Positions 33,991 to 43,584 of a DNA stretch of 64,000 nt are shown here, one piece after another (the stretch's first letter is position 1; each line of letters starts with the position of its first letter). The stretch is taken from NCBI RefSeq assembly GCF_009801115.1, contig NZ_VTOL01000002.1:310001-374000 (forward strand), in the 5' to 3' direction. This stretch comes from Dyadobacter sp. 3J3. Its GTDB lineage: Bacteria > Bacteroidota > Bacteroidia > Cytophagales > Spirosomataceae. The translations under genes were made by a program, and so were the position numbers. Below the pieces are notes generated by a model. That model had not been told where the DNA came from, did no database searches, and was given only the letters and a program-made list of their open reading frames with translations.

Positions 33991-36900
33991 TTAGAAGCCA
34001 ATATTTAAACCAACAATCACCGTTCTAGCTTTTGGATAGCTCAGGTAATCGATACCATAGGAAGTAATTCCATTAATCGACCGGTCGTTGTTCACCTCTG
34101 GATCATAACCATTGTATTTTGTGGCAACAAACAGATTTTGTCCCGTTACGGATAAACGGATCGAATGAACCCAGTTGTTGATTCCCAATGCCGTGGTATT
34201 GAAATTATAACCTAATGCAAGGTTGTTTAATCTCAGGAATGAGCCATTTTTAAGATAACGGGTAGAAACCGGAGCCGAATTATTCGTTGATTCGTTCGGA
34301 TAAGCAATAGCTTCCGGCGTTACATTTAAGCCTTTGGATAATCTCAATTTGTAAAAATTGGAGTTGGCTGTGTTATCGTAAAGTTTGTTACCTGATACTC
34401 CATTGAAGTTAGCAACCAGGTCAAATCCTTTGAAACCGATGTTTCCACTGAAATTATACATTTTGGTAGGAAGCGCAGATCCAGCCGCTACACGGTCTTT
34501 GTCCGTAATAATTCCATCACCATCCACGTCTTTAAAAGTACTGATTCCTTTATCATCAAACCCTGTGAATTCTTTCAAAAAGAAAGTACCGATTGGCTGT
34601 CCGCTGATATATCCGTTGATCGTAGCCGAAGTAAGTCCTGAACCTTGTGCCGCACCCGATGGAATTACAGAATAAGGTGAGTTCTTTACTTTATTTTTGA
34701 TAAACGTGATGTTACCGCTCAATCCAAATCTGATACCGTTTCCAAGTGTTTTTCTGTAAGCAAGATCAATTTCAGTTCCCTGGTTAACGATTTTCATATT
34801 TTCAACATTCGTCCAGAAAGTACCTGCTGGCTGAACCGGATCCGACGGAATTACTTCCAAAAGAATTTTACCGGATGTTTTGCTGAAATAATCAATCGAT
34901 CCACTCAATGCGCCTTTGAAAAGAGCAAAGTCAATACCTAAATCCGTTTGAGAAGAAGTTTCCCACTGAATATTAGGGTTAGCAAGACGCGCATAAGTAG
35001 TTCCGCCAGGATAAGCTCCTGTATTAAATAATGGATAACTTGTTTTGTCCGTAATTGTTGAAGTAAACAAGGCCTGAGTAATTTTAGAAGGAATTTCCTG
35101 GTTACCTGTTTGTCCCCAACCTGCACGAAGTTTCAAATCCGTAAAAGCCGATGATTTAAGGAATTTCTCCTCAGAAAGTCTCCATCCCAAAGAGAACGAT
35201 GGGAACACACCATATTTGTTGTTTGCTCCAAATTTGGAAGAACCATCCGCACGTACCGTAGCCGTTACCAGGTATTTATCTTTGAAGGCATAATTCACTC
35301 TCGAAAAGAAAGATTGCAGCTCATTCAAAGTTGCAGTACCCGTTGGCCTGTTCACTGCCAAAGTAAGATCCTGGCCCACACCCGGATTATAAATCGGTTC
35401 AACTCCGCCAACAGGAAATTTATTGATGCTATAAATTCTTCCTGTTAAAGAGATTTTTTGATACGAGTGACCAACTAACGCGGAGAAATTATGATCCTTT
35501 TTATCAAGTGTGTAGGTGATGTAGTTTTCGATCAGCTTGTTACTGTTACGGACATCTCTTGTCTCTAACCTTCCAAGGTTTAAAGGTACAGTACTTGCCA
35601 GAGACTGTAAATCCCGCGTAGAAGTAGAATTGTCGATACCAAAGTTTAGTTTGTAAACCAGACCTTTGATGATCGTTACCGACGGAGAAATATTACCGAT
35701 TAGACGATTTGTCGTAGTCAGATCCTTTTCAAGTGCCAACGTAATCAGCGGGTTCGTACCATCTGCATATTGGAAAGGTGCTCCCTTTGCGTCATAAGCC
35801 GGATAAGTAGGATTTGCAGCAATTGCACTTCCAACGATTCCCTCAGGAGGCCTTGTATTTTTTGTATTGGTAGCATTCAAATTGATATCAACGCTGACCT
35901 TATCATTAAGCAGTTTTTGATTCAAATTAATTCTTCCTGTGTATCTGTTAAGATTACTGTTTTTTAGAATCCCGTCCTGCTTCTGCATACCCATGGATGC
36001 ATAATAAGTAAGCTTATCGGTCCCTCCACCCAAAGAAACATTATGATTTTGGGTATACGCAGTGCGGGAAATTTCTTTCTGCCAATCTGTATCGGCTTTT
36101 CCGTCGATTAATGTACCGTTCAATTTGGTCACCTCCGTGCGAAACTGATCCGCAGAAAAAACGTCCAACGGTCTGGCCATTGTGGAAATACCGAAACTTC
36201 CTGAATAGTTTACCGTTGCAACGCCTGATTTCCCTTTTTTGGTGGTAATAAGAATTACACCATTAGCACCTCTCGCACCATAAATTGCCGTAGCTGACGC
36301 ATCCTTTAAAACATCAATTGATTCGATATCCTGAGGATTCAAAAAGCTTAATGGATTGGTTGCTCCACCCGTGCTGCTGTTGTCCAGTGCAAGACCGTCT
36401 ACTACAAAAAGAGGTGTACTACCTGTACGAACTCCACCCGGTCCACGAACAGTAATACTCACGGTTCCGCCCGGTTCACCCGTTGCGGAAGTTACATTTA
36501 CACCAGCTACTTTTCCCTGGAAAAGCTGCTCTGGCGAATTGATAATCCCGGTATTAAATTCTCCGCTTTTTAATGATTTTACGGATCCTGTGATATCTTT
36601 CTTCACTGTACTTCCATAACCTACCACAACAACTTCATTAAGATCTGCTGCTGATTCTTTCAGTGTTACATTAACCGTACTGTTCGTTTCAGACAACACA
36701 AAATCACTTAATGTCTGTTTTTCAAAACCGATATAACTGAATTCCAGATTGTATTTTTTCCCTGCTTCAAGGGCTGTGAACGAGAATTCTCCATTTTCAT
36801 TCGTTGTAGCTCCTTGCTTGCTCCCACCGGCATCGGTAACCAGTACCGTTACACCCGGAAGACCTTCGTTTTTTGTTGTAACAACCTTGCCTTTCAGCGG

Positions 36901-37056
36901 GATGTCTTTAACTGCCATAGCGGCGCGGGTAATGTGCAGATTTTTTCCGTTAGCAACCGGACCGGCATTTGCACCGGCGCTCAAAGTCATCAACGTGGAA
37001 AACGACAAAACGCAACAACACAAGCCCATTTTGCTGACTAATAGAGTTTGTCTCAT
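33991..37056 (-). CDS. SusC/RagA-family TonB-linked outer-membrane protein
   Basis: About 1021 residues from the ATG at 37056 (MRQTLLVSKMG...), preferred over the longer frame because a signal peptide follows (SFSTLMTLSAGANA). Order: carboxypeptidase-regulatory-like domain (PLKGKVVTTKNEGLPGVTVL), the SusC signature LNEVVVVGYGSTVKKDITG, a plug domain with SIDVLKDASATAIYGARGANG, and a 22-strand barrel to the C-terminal phenylalanine (VIVGLNIGF). It imports nutrients with TonB energy, with the SusD lipoprotein downstream. Two LacI-type operators lie 135-166 bp before the start. Confidence 0.96.
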   Translation of the reverse strand: MRQTLLVSKMGLCCCVLSFSTLMTLSAGANAGPVANGKNLHITRAAMAVKDIPLKGKVVTTKNEGLPGVTVLVTDAGGSKQGATTNENGEFSFTALEAGKKYNLEFSYIGFEKQTLSDFVLSETNSTVNVTLKESAADLNEVVVVGYGSTVKKDITGSVKSLKSGEFNTGIINSPEQLFQGKVAGVNVTSATGEPGGTVSITVRGPGGVRTGSTPLFVVDGLALDNSSTGGATNPLSFLNPQDIESIDVLKDASATAIYGARGANGVILITTKKGKSGVATVNYSGSFGISTMARPLDVFSADQFRTEVTKLNGTLIDGKADTDWQKEISRTAYTQNHNVSLGGGTDKLTYYASMGMQKQDGILKNSNLNRYTGRINLNQKLLNDKVSVDINLNATNTKNTRPPEGIVGSAIAANPTYPAYDAKGAPFQYADGTNPLITLALEKDLTTTNRLIGNISPSVTIIKGLVYKLNFGIDNSTSTRDLQSLASTVPLNLGRLETRDVRNSNKLIENYITYTLDKKDHNFSALVGHSYQKISLTGRIYSINKFPVGGVEPIYNPGVGQDLTLAVNRPTGTATLNELQSFFSRVNYAFKDKYLVTATVRADGSSKFGANNKYGVFPSFSLGWRLSEEKFLKSSAFTDLKLRAGWGQTGNQEIPSKITQALFTSTITDKTSYPLFNTGAYPGGTTYARLANPNIQWETSSQTDLGIDFALFKGALSGSIDYFSKTSGKILLEVIPSDPVQPAGTFWTNVENMKIVNQGTEIDLAYRKTLGNGIRFGLSGNITFIKNKVKNSPYSVIPSGAAQGSGLTSATINGYISGQPIGTFFLKEFTGFDDKGISTFKDVDGDGIITDKDRVAAGSALPTKMYNFSGNIGFKGFDLVANFNGVSGNKLYDNTANSNFYKLRLSKGLNVTPEAIAYPNESTNNSAPVSTRYLKNGSFLRLNNLALGYNFNTTALGINNWVHSIRLSVTGQNLFVATKYNGYDPEVNNDRSINGITSYGIDYLSYPKARTVIVGLNIGF

Positions 37057-37190
37057 AAGGTGGATTATTTGATTAAAGATAAATTGGGATACTGTTTTAA
37101 AGAGATGCAGAAACAATGCCGATGAGTAAGTTTTCCAAAACTACAAATTGTATTATTGATATAAAAAATATAAAATAGCATACACTTAAT

Positions 37191-37222
37191 GCAAACGTTT
37201 GAAATTTTCTGCAAACGTTTGA
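37191..37222 (-). promoter_or_regulatory. Twin LacI-type operators upstream of susCD
   Basis: gcaaacgtttga occurs twice, at 37191-37202 and 37211-37222, exactly 20 bp apart. Each contains the perfect palindrome CAAACGTTTG with a central CG, the hallmark of LacI/PurR-family operators. Spacing of two helical turns places both sites on one face and suits cooperative binding. The rest of the 344-bp gap (37117-37460) holds a terminator and no gene. The regulator is not in the window. Confidence 0.65.
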
Positions 37223-37402
37223 AATAAATAAGGATAATTAAAATAAAATCAAGACGTGACTGATTTTGGGTTTGGGAGGGTTAATTCGGGAATAAAAATG
37301 GTTAGGATGACGTCTTGTTAACAGGCTGCAAAACTGCAATGTTAATGTTACCTTACTATTAATTAAATGTGAACAAGCCGTTGTGAATGCCCTAAAAACG
37401 AA

Positions 37403-37430
37403 AATGGCCAACCTTTTCAGGATGGCCATT
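37403..37430 (-). terminator. Terminator of the minus-strand GT-C gene
   Basis: aatggccaacc and ggatggccatt pair with one mismatch around ttttca; on the minus strand the hairpin is followed by ttcgttttt. It lies 30 bp after the stop of the gene at 37461. Confidence 0.75.
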
Positions 37431-37460
37431 AATATTTTACGTTGATTTTTTATTACAATT

Positions 37461-39164
37461 TCACTTCGTCTTAGAATGATATACGTAATAATAGGCACCT
37501 TCGTCCTTATTGAATACTTTGATTGGCTTCACTCCCTCCATCTGTAAATCTGTAACCATATATTGGTATTTTCCAGCTTTGAATTCAGCGATAGCTTCCT
37601 GCGTCTGCACACTATGGCTTGCGAGTTCTATGGAATCAAAATAGATGTCATAATCATACATTTTCCGTTTTTCAGTAGAAATATATTTCAACAAAATACG
37701 GTATTGCGCGTCGTATTGTTTTTCATCTTCAAAGGCAAAAGCATTAGCAATTATGGGAAGATCTTTTTCATTCAATTCAGCCGCACCTTTATTTCCCAAA
37801 AGGAAATTCAGCTTTTTGATCATTTTAAGCGTATCCAGATTCTGCGCTTTTTCACGAAGAAGACAGTCCTGGGTTTTTGGTATATAAAATTCCAGTTCAG
37901 GATTAAGAAGCATTTTTGTATCAGACGGTAAAGTCAAAATCCACTTCGAGGCAGTATGCATGTTGATAGTTGCATGTACTCTTTTATGTTGCGCATAGGC
38001 TTCATTAAAATGAAAAAGAGACATGATAACCACCAACCCAATGGCAACTTTGAATCCAGTCGCTTTTCCCAATTCCACAATATAACTTAGTCCAAAACCA
38101 ATAAGAAAAAGCGTAACTACGCCTGCGGGTAAAACATGCGTATCATAAATTTTTGATGAACGTAAAACGAGAAACAAGAAAATAAATAGATTTCCGATCA
38201 GCACAAAGTATATTACTTTTTTTGTTCTCAACAGATTGTAAATACCCAGTACACTCAATAATAAAATAATGTAATTGACAGGCTCAGCAAAATATATTTT
38301 CAAATATTCCATATTGAAAAATGTACCCATCGGTTTGTCATTCATTTTGGCAATGATACCGCCGACAAAGGATTTCATTACAACCAAGGTATCTGATATA
38401 ATAAAGGGACAAAATACAATGAATGATATCAGGATCATGAGTATCGCAAACAACACATTTTTAATCTTATCCTGTGGTATCAGCAAGAAAATTGCAACTA
38501 CGTAGAAAGGAATAAAAAAAGCAAATATAAGCCTCTGTGCAAGGATAAGGCCAAAAATAACCGAACAAATCACTACCTCTTTTATAGTAATCGAATCGGC
38601 AAAAATTAATCTGGCCATAAGTAAAATGAACAGGCTTCCAGAAATTGCTTCGGGCCTCAAAACCGGTAGATTACCGAGTAAAATAGTTGATGCCACGAGC
38701 ACGACAGGCAAAAAAAGTCGCAGCGAATCTGTAAGCAAATAATGATTTCTCTTATGTATCAGTCGGATCGTGATGTACATAACATATCCAACCACGAATA
38801 TCTGAACAGCTCTTCCTAATAAAATATACGGTTCACGATCCCAGAGATATTTATAGGCTTCAAGATCGAAGGATTCAAAAATAGAAACCAAACCGTGGAT
38901 GCCACCAGTATTGGCAACAATGGATTTGAAACAAGCAGCTCCAAATACCACAAAGTAAAACAACATACTGGGAGAAGCCGGCCAGTCTAATCCACGAGGT
39001 GTGTTGCCATACCACATCCAGACGCCGGAATCTGCTACAAAATTTTCATCCGTTGTGTAATAACCGTGAAATGGAGAAATAATAACACCGGAAATAAAAA
39101 CGGATATTATAATTAAAGTCAGTAGTGTGTACGTAACAATTTTACGGTTTTTGGAAGAAATCAT
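37461..39164 (-). CDS. Polytopic membrane protein, GT-C glycosyltransferase-like
   Basis: 567 residues with about ten to eleven hydrophobic segments up to residue 395 and a soluble C-terminal part of about 170 residues. The first external loop has HGYYTTDENFVADSG with Asp39-Glu40, where GT-C enzymes carry their acidic catalytic motif. No exact family is recognised. It faces the surface-glycan locus, from which it is divergent with an 83-bp shared promoter region, so a role in adding a sugar to that glycan or its lipid carrier is likely but inferred. Confidence 0.68.
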   Translation of the reverse strand: MISSKNRKIVTYTLLTLIIISVFISGVIISPFHGYYTTDENFVADSGVWMWYGNTPRGLDWPASPSMLFYFVVFGAACFKSIVANTGGIHGLVSIFESFDLEAYKYLWDREPYILLGRAVQIFVVGYVMYITIRLIHKRNHYLLTDSLRLFLPVVLVASTILLGNLPVLRPEAISGSLFILLMARLIFADSITIKEVVICSVIFGLILAQRLIFAFFIPFYVVAIFLLIPQDKIKNVLFAILMILISFIVFCPFIISDTLVVMKSFVGGIIAKMNDKPMGTFFNMEYLKIYFAEPVNYIILLLSVLGIYNLLRTKKVIYFVLIGNLFIFLFLVLRSSKIYDTHVLPAGVVTLFLIGFGLSYIVELGKATGFKVAIGLVVIMSLFHFNEAYAQHKRVHATINMHTASKWILTLPSDTKMLLNPELEFYIPKTQDCLLREKAQNLDTLKMIKKLNFLLGNKGAAELNEKDLPIIANAFAFEDEKQYDAQYRILLKYISTEKRKMYDYDIYFDSIELASHSVQTQEAIAEFKAGKYQYMVTDLQMEGVKPIKVFNKDEGAYYYVYHSKTK

Positions 39165-39194
39165 GCTATGTAATTTAATAAAAAATCAAAAATG

Positions 39195-39214
39195 CAAAAG
39201 TAATTCTAAATTTG
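39195..39214. promoter_or_regulatory. Back-to-back divergent minus-7 boxes
   Basis: On the plus strand TAAATTTG (39207-39214) lies 33 bp before the SGNH gene; on the minus strand TACTTTTG (39202-39195) lies 30 bp before the GT-C gene. Both match TAnnTTTG and are separated by 4 bp. Minus-33 elements are not clear. A small inverted repeat TGCGA-ACA-TCGCA follows at 39219-39231. RNA polymerase could hardly use both at once. Confidence 0.5.
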
Positions 39215-39247
39215 CACCTGCGAACATCGCAAAATTAGAATTACTTT

Positions 39248-40255
39248 ATGCTAAAATTTATTTTCAGGTTTATTATTTTTTTAATAATCGTTGCGGGAGT
39301 TGCAGAAGCAGTGCTCCGTTTCAAATATGGTTTTTGCAATGCACCTCTATATGTTTCCGATCCTGATTTTGAATATATCTATGCTCCAAACCAAGATGTA
39401 AAGCGTTTTGGAAATGTTGTCCGCACCAACGAATTTTCGATGCGGAACGATGCCATATCACCAACCGACACTACGGTGGTGCTTCTGGTGGGTGATTCTG
39501 TAATTAATGGCGGCAGTATGACCGATCAGGATAGTTTGGCTTCCGGATTTCTTGAAAAGAGGTTAACGATTGCATTAAAAACCCGCGTACGCGTTCTTAA
39601 TATTTCCGCCGGTTCGTGGGGACCGGATAATATTGCTGCCTATTTGAAAAAGTTCGGTTTATTTCACGCCAAACTCATTTGCCTTGTGACGAGCAGCCAC
39701 GATGCCCACGACATCATGGCTCATGAAAGTCAGGTGGGTATTGATCCAAACATGCCGGACAAACAATATCACTTCGCTTTGCTTGAACTTTGGGATCGCT
39801 ATAAATATCTGTATCCTTACTATGTTGATTATTATGCAGAAAAAATTCCTTTCTTTTCAACTCAAAAAGAACTCGATCCTGTTGCGCAGAAACCAAAATC
39901 AGATTCTCTCGTAACAAAAAAACCGGTTGACGACGGAATACGGAAAGCAGGAGTTGGTTTTAATCCAGGTTATGAACAACTACGCATAATAGCAGAGGAG
40001 AATAAAATTCCATTTTTCATATACCTTCATCCCGAAATCTCGGAAGTGGCAATGGGTCACTTTAATGACCAGGGTGATGAAATTATCAATTTCGCCAAAG
40101 AAAAAAACGTGCGTTTAATTAGCGAATTCGATTATCATCCGTCGGTGAAAATGTACCGAAAAATGGATGTTGTTCATTTCGATAATAAAGGACAGGTTTT
40201 TCTGACCAATAATCTTTATCCTATCATTTTGGGTTACCTTAAAAAAGATAAATAA
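39248..40255 (+). CDS. Membrane-anchored SGNH hydrolase-like protein of the glycan locus
   Basis: 335 residues. An N-terminal hydrophobic anchor (FIFRFIIFLIIVAGVAEAVL) precedes the SGNH domain with Gly82-Asp83-Ser84 (LLVGDSVINGG), NISAGSWGPDN and Asp307-Val-Val-His310 near the end. Related proteins in polysaccharide loci add or remove acyl groups on the polymer. It heads the operon: its stop overlaps the next start by one base (TAATG). The call to SGNH is safe; the acyl substrate is unknown. Confidence 0.78.
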   Translation: MLKFIFRFIIFLIIVAGVAEAVLRFKYGFCNAPLYVSDPDFEYIYAPNQDVKRFGNVVRTNEFSMRNDAISPTDTTVVLLVGDSVINGGSMTDQDSLASGFLEKRLTIALKTRVRVLNISAGSWGPDNIAAYLKKFGLFHAKLICLVTSSHDAHDIMAHESQVGIDPNMPDKQYHFALLELWDRYKYLYPYYVDYYAEKIPFFSTQKELDPVAQKPKSDSLVTKKPVDDGIRKAGVGFNPGYEQLRIIAEENKIPFFIYLHPEISEVAMGHFNDQGDEIINFAKEKNVRLISEFDYHPSVKMYRKMDVVHFDNKGQVFLTNNLYPIILGYLKKDK

Positions 40256-41409
40256 TGCGGGTATTAATGATTCACAATCAGTTATGGGCGCATTATAAGT
40301 CGAAACTTTTCAGTGAGATTTTTCAGAATATTTCGGCTACAAGTCCGAAAAGCGAATTTCTGGTTGTTCACATTGCGCTGTATGAAGCAAGTCGCAGCGT
40401 AATGCAGGACGATGAAGCTGTGAAATATGAATATCCTTACAAAGTTCTATTTCAAACCAGCCTCGACAAAGTAAAATTCGGAGAAAGAGTAAAAGCATTG
40501 TTTAAGGCTTTTGATGAATTCAAACCGACTGTTTTAAATGTAACGGGATGGTTTGATTACGCACAGGTTATGCTGATGATTTACGCCCGGATGAAGGGAG
40601 TCAAAATTGTATTGTCGTCCGAATCTTCGTCCATGGATCATAGCCGTTCGCCTTTAAAAGAAAAAATCAAAAGCTTGATCGTAAATCAGGCGGATGCTTT
40701 TTTTTGTTTTGGAAAATCATCAGCTGATTATCTTTTGACTTTGGGCGTCAACCAACATCAAATTGCCGTAACCAATGCCGCCGTTATAGATGAAGACGTT
40801 ATCAGAAAGAATTTTGATCTGGCCAGACATCAAACTTTTGAAATAAATCCATCAACAAGGCAACGCAGTTTCGTTTATGTTGGAAGGCTGGCAGAAGAGA
40901 AAAACCTTGAATTACTGATCAAAGCCTTCATTTCCGTGAAAGAAAAAAGTAATAGTTCGTTTGACTGGACATTGCTTTTCGTAGGCGACGGACCTGCAAA
41001 AGAAAAGCTAAAAGAGCTATCAGGAGCTGAGCTAAAAAATGAGACCATTGAATTTGCCGGAGGGCATCCATGGTACAAAGTTCCAGCCTGGCTGGCAAAA
41101 AGCGATATATTGATTTTGCCAAGCAAATCAGAACCGTGGGGGTTGGTAGTAAATGAAGCGATGGTTTGCGGCATGCCTGTAATTGTTTCTGAAAAATGCG
41201 GCTGCGCCGAAGATTTGGTCAGAAATGGAATAAACGGATTTTTATTTAATCCTGAAAGTCAATCTGAACTAGAAACCGCCATCGAATTTTTCCTGAAAAA
41301 TCCTGAAAAAATTGATTCCATGGGAAAGGAATCTCTAAAATTAATACACCCATTTTCATCAAAAACCGTAGCCAAAGCAATGGTAAGCTGTTACAAAAAT
41401 CTTCGTTAG
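40255..41409 (+). CDS. Glycosyltransferase family 4 (GT-B)
   Basis: 384 residues. A GT-B fold: the N-lobe opens MRVLMIHNQLWAHYKS, the C-lobe starts at FVYVGRLAEEKNLELLIKAF and carries the E-x7-E motif in SKSEPWGLVVNEAMVCGMPV, which binds the nucleotide sugar diphosphate. It transfers a sugar to the growing lipid-linked repeat unit on the cytoplasmic side. The start overlaps the upstream SGNH stop by one base. The sugar is not predictable. Confidence 0.9.
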   Translation: MRVLMIHNQLWAHYKSKLFSEIFQNISATSPKSEFLVVHIALYEASRSVMQDDEAVKYEYPYKVLFQTSLDKVKFGERVKALFKAFDEFKPTVLNVTGWFDYAQVMLMIYARMKGVKIVLSSESSSMDHSRSPLKEKIKSLIVNQADAFFCFGKSSADYLLTLGVNQHQIAVTNAAVIDEDVIRKNFDLARHQTFEINPSTRQRSFVYVGRLAEEKNLELLIKAFISVKEKSNSSFDWTLLFVGDGPAKEKLKELSGAELKNETIEFAGGHPWYKVPAWLAKSDILILPSKSEPWGLVVNEAMVCGMPVIVSEKCGCAEDLVRNGINGFLFNPESQSELETAIEFFLKNPEKIDSMGKESLKLIHPFSSKTVAKAMVSCYKNLR

Positions 41410-41446
41410 GTTTTTGTTTAAATAGTACCATTAATTTATTGAAAAT

Positions 41447-42595
41447 ATGCGAATTCTGAATATATGCGCCTACACGTGGGCAATCGGCGGACCTGCAAGG
41501 ATTATTTATGATCATACGAATGAAGTACTTGCACAAGGCCATCAGGTTGATATTTTAAGTCCGATGACACCCGGAGAAAAAATGTATCCTGTTCCTGAAG
41601 GTGCACGATTAATTGAGTGCAAAAGAACAACGCCGATCAGTAATTTCTACCGGGAATTTTCGATTGAAATGTATGATTATCTGAAATTGCATATTAACGA
41701 ATACGATATCATCCATATGCATGGAATATGGCATTTCGGGAGTTTGGCACCGTTTTTAATCCCGCATAAAGCGGCTTTGGTAATTACTATCCACGGTTTG
41801 CTTGATAAATGGGCCGTTGCTCATAGCAAATGGAAAAAAGATATTGTGACTTTATTGTATCAAAAAAGATTGTTGGGTAAAGCCGATTTGATCCAGATCA
41901 ATAATATGGATGAAGAAGAGGATGTGATCCGGTATCTGGGTTACCGGCCAGCCAATATGGTGATTGTACCCAACGGAATGAAAGTTTCCGAATATATCCA
42001 TTTACCAGAAAAAGGTACATTCCGTAAAAAACATGACATAGCTGCTTCTGCACAAATGATCTTGTTTATGGGGCGGCTTAACATAAAAAAAGGCCTGGAT
42101 TTGCTGTTACCCGCTTTCCAGCAAGTGCATGAGAAATTACCAGATGCCGTTCTTATTCTTGCCGGTCCTGATGATGGATATTTATCAGAAACAGAAGACT
42201 TTATCAAAAAAAATAACCTGTCTGATAAAATAAAACTAGTCGGGATGTTAACCGATACAGTTAAAAAAGAAGCATTATCCGATGCAGATCTCTTCGTACT
42301 TCCCTCCTATTCCGAAGGGTTTTCAATTGCAGTTCTGGAAGCGATGACTTCCAAAGTTCCTGCACTCGTTTCGGACCGAGTAGGTTTCGGAGATTATATT
42401 AAAAAATACAACGCCGCCTATCTAACACCCCTTACCAGTGAAGGTGTTGCGGGCGGACTTCTTAAAATATTGCAAGATAAAAATTATGCAGATGAAATAA
42501 GAAAACATGCCTTTAAGATGGTGACAGATAATTTTGATATAAAAGTAGTAGCAAACCAATTATTAGAAGAGTACAAGAAAATTAAAAAAATGTAG
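41447..42595 (+). CDS. Glycosyltransferase family 4 (GT-B)
   Basis: 382 residues. The N-lobe has WAIGGPARIIYDHTNEVLAQGH, a typical glycine-rich acceptor loop; the C-lobe FMGRLNIKKGLDLLLPAFQQV leads to the E-x7-E motif in PSYSEGFSIAVLEAMTSKVPAL. It is the second GT4 of the locus, 37 bp after the first. The C-terminus ends in a lysine-rich helix (LLEEYKKIKKM) suited to membrane association. Confidence 0.92.
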   Translation: MRILNICAYTWAIGGPARIIYDHTNEVLAQGHQVDILSPMTPGEKMYPVPEGARLIECKRTTPISNFYREFSIEMYDYLKLHINEYDIIHMHGIWHFGSLAPFLIPHKAALVITIHGLLDKWAVAHSKWKKDIVTLLYQKRLLGKADLIQINNMDEEEDVIRYLGYRPANMVIVPNGMKVSEYIHLPEKGTFRKKHDIAASAQMILFMGRLNIKKGLDLLLPAFQQVHEKLPDAVLILAGPDDGYLSETEDFIKKNNLSDKIKLVGMLTDTVKKEALSDADLFVLPSYSEGFSIAVLEAMTSKVPALVSDRVGFGDYIKKYNAAYLTPLTSEGVAGGLLKILQDKNYADEIRKHAFKMVTDNFDIKVVANQLLEEYKKIKKM

Positions 42596-42596
42596 T

Positions 42597-42604
42597 TATC
42601 TTTG
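42597..42604 (+). promoter_or_regulatory. Candidate internal promoter of the glycan locus
   Basis: TATCTTTG matches TAnnTTTG and lies in the 62-bp gap between the second GT4 and the GT2, 53 bp before the ATG. No minus-33 TTG is evident. It may give the second half of the locus an independent transcript. Confidence 0.35.
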
Positions 42605-42657
42605 ACTATCTTATTAACATACACTAGCTGTACAATTTAACAATTCCCGGGCACTTT

Positions 42658-43584
42658 ATGGTTGATTTATCCGTCATCATTTTAACGAATAATGAATCAA
42701 AACACATAGGGCGTTGTATCAAAAGCCTTCTGTTAATTACAGATAAAATCTTCATTATAGATTCATTTTCAACGGATAATACGGTAGCAATTGCAGAAGA
42801 ATTGGGTGCTACCGTAGTTCAGAATCCATGGGTCTCCTACGCGTTTCAATTCAATTTCGGAATTCAGAACAATCCTTTCCAGACACAATGGCTGATGCGG
42901 ATGGATGCAGATGAATATATCACACCCGAGCTTGCGGAAGAATTAAAAACATCACTTTCAACTACTCCTGAAAATATTTCCGGTCTTTATGTAAAAAGAC
43001 GCGTTTTTTTTATGGACCAGTGGATCAATCATGGCGGTTATTATCCAATCTGGCTTCTGAGGATCTGGCGTCGTGGATTGGGTGTTTGCGAGGAATTATG
43101 GATGGACGAACATATCAAGTTAAGTAGTGGTATAACCGCTCAGCTTCAAAACGATATCGTTGATCATAATCTTAATAACCTGACCTGGTGGACACAGAAA
43201 CATAATAATTATGCAATACGAGAAGTCATAGATTTATTGAATATTAAATATAACTTTGGAAATAAGGAAACTGTAACGCCGGATTTCTGGGGAAGTCAGG
43301 AACAACGGACCCGTTTTCTTAAAATCAAGTATGCCAATCTGCCGCTTTTTACACGACCGTTTTTGTACTTTACTTTCAGATTTATCTTCAAGGGAGGATT
43401 TCTGGATGGTAAAAAAGGATTGATCTGGCATTTTTTACAAGGTTTCTGGTACCGTTTTTTAGTGGATGCCAAGATATACGAAGTGTATCAAAGGGCTGGA
43501 AAGGAAAAAGAAAATATTGTATCACATTTTAGGACAGAATATGGAAAAGACCTCCAGAGCCCAAACCAGTCTGTCAAAATATAA
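42658..43584 (+). CDS. Glycosyltransferase family 2, WaaE/KdtX-like
   Basis: 308 residues, GT-A fold. The nucleotide-binding start is VDLSVIILTNNESKHIGRCIKSLL, followed by IDSFSTDNTVAIAEELGA and the metal-binding DxD-type motif MRMDADEYIT. The C-terminal half contains a membrane-associated aromatic region (FTRPFLYFTFRFIFKGGFLDG). This subgroup includes LPS core glucosyltransferases (WaaE) and many exopolysaccharide enzymes. The next gene starts 44 bp before its stop. Confidence 0.9.
   Translation: MVDLSVIILTNNESKHIGRCIKSLLLITDKIFIIDSFSTDNTVAIAEELGATVVQNPWVSYAFQFNFGIQNNPFQTQWLMRMDADEYITPELAEELKTSLSTTPENISGLYVKRRVFFMDQWINHGGYYPIWLLRIWRRGLGVCEELWMDEHIKLSSGITAQLQNDIVDHNLNNLTWWTQKHNNYAIREVIDLLNIKYNFGNKETVTPDFWGSQEQRTRFLKIKYANLPLFTRPFLYFTFRFIFKGGFLDGKKGLIWHFLQGFWYRFLVDAKIYEVYQRAGKEKENIVSHFRTEYGKDLQSPNQSVKI

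Noticed and set aside
36356..37072. Long plus-strand frames opposite susC (Pro/Val/Ser-rich)
   Set aside because: Antisense shadows of the SusC codons; the minus frame has clear domain motifs throughout.
43466..43540. Upstream extension of the WcaF-like frame
   Set aside because: It lies wholly inside the preceding GT2 gene and would add 25 residues not usual for the family.
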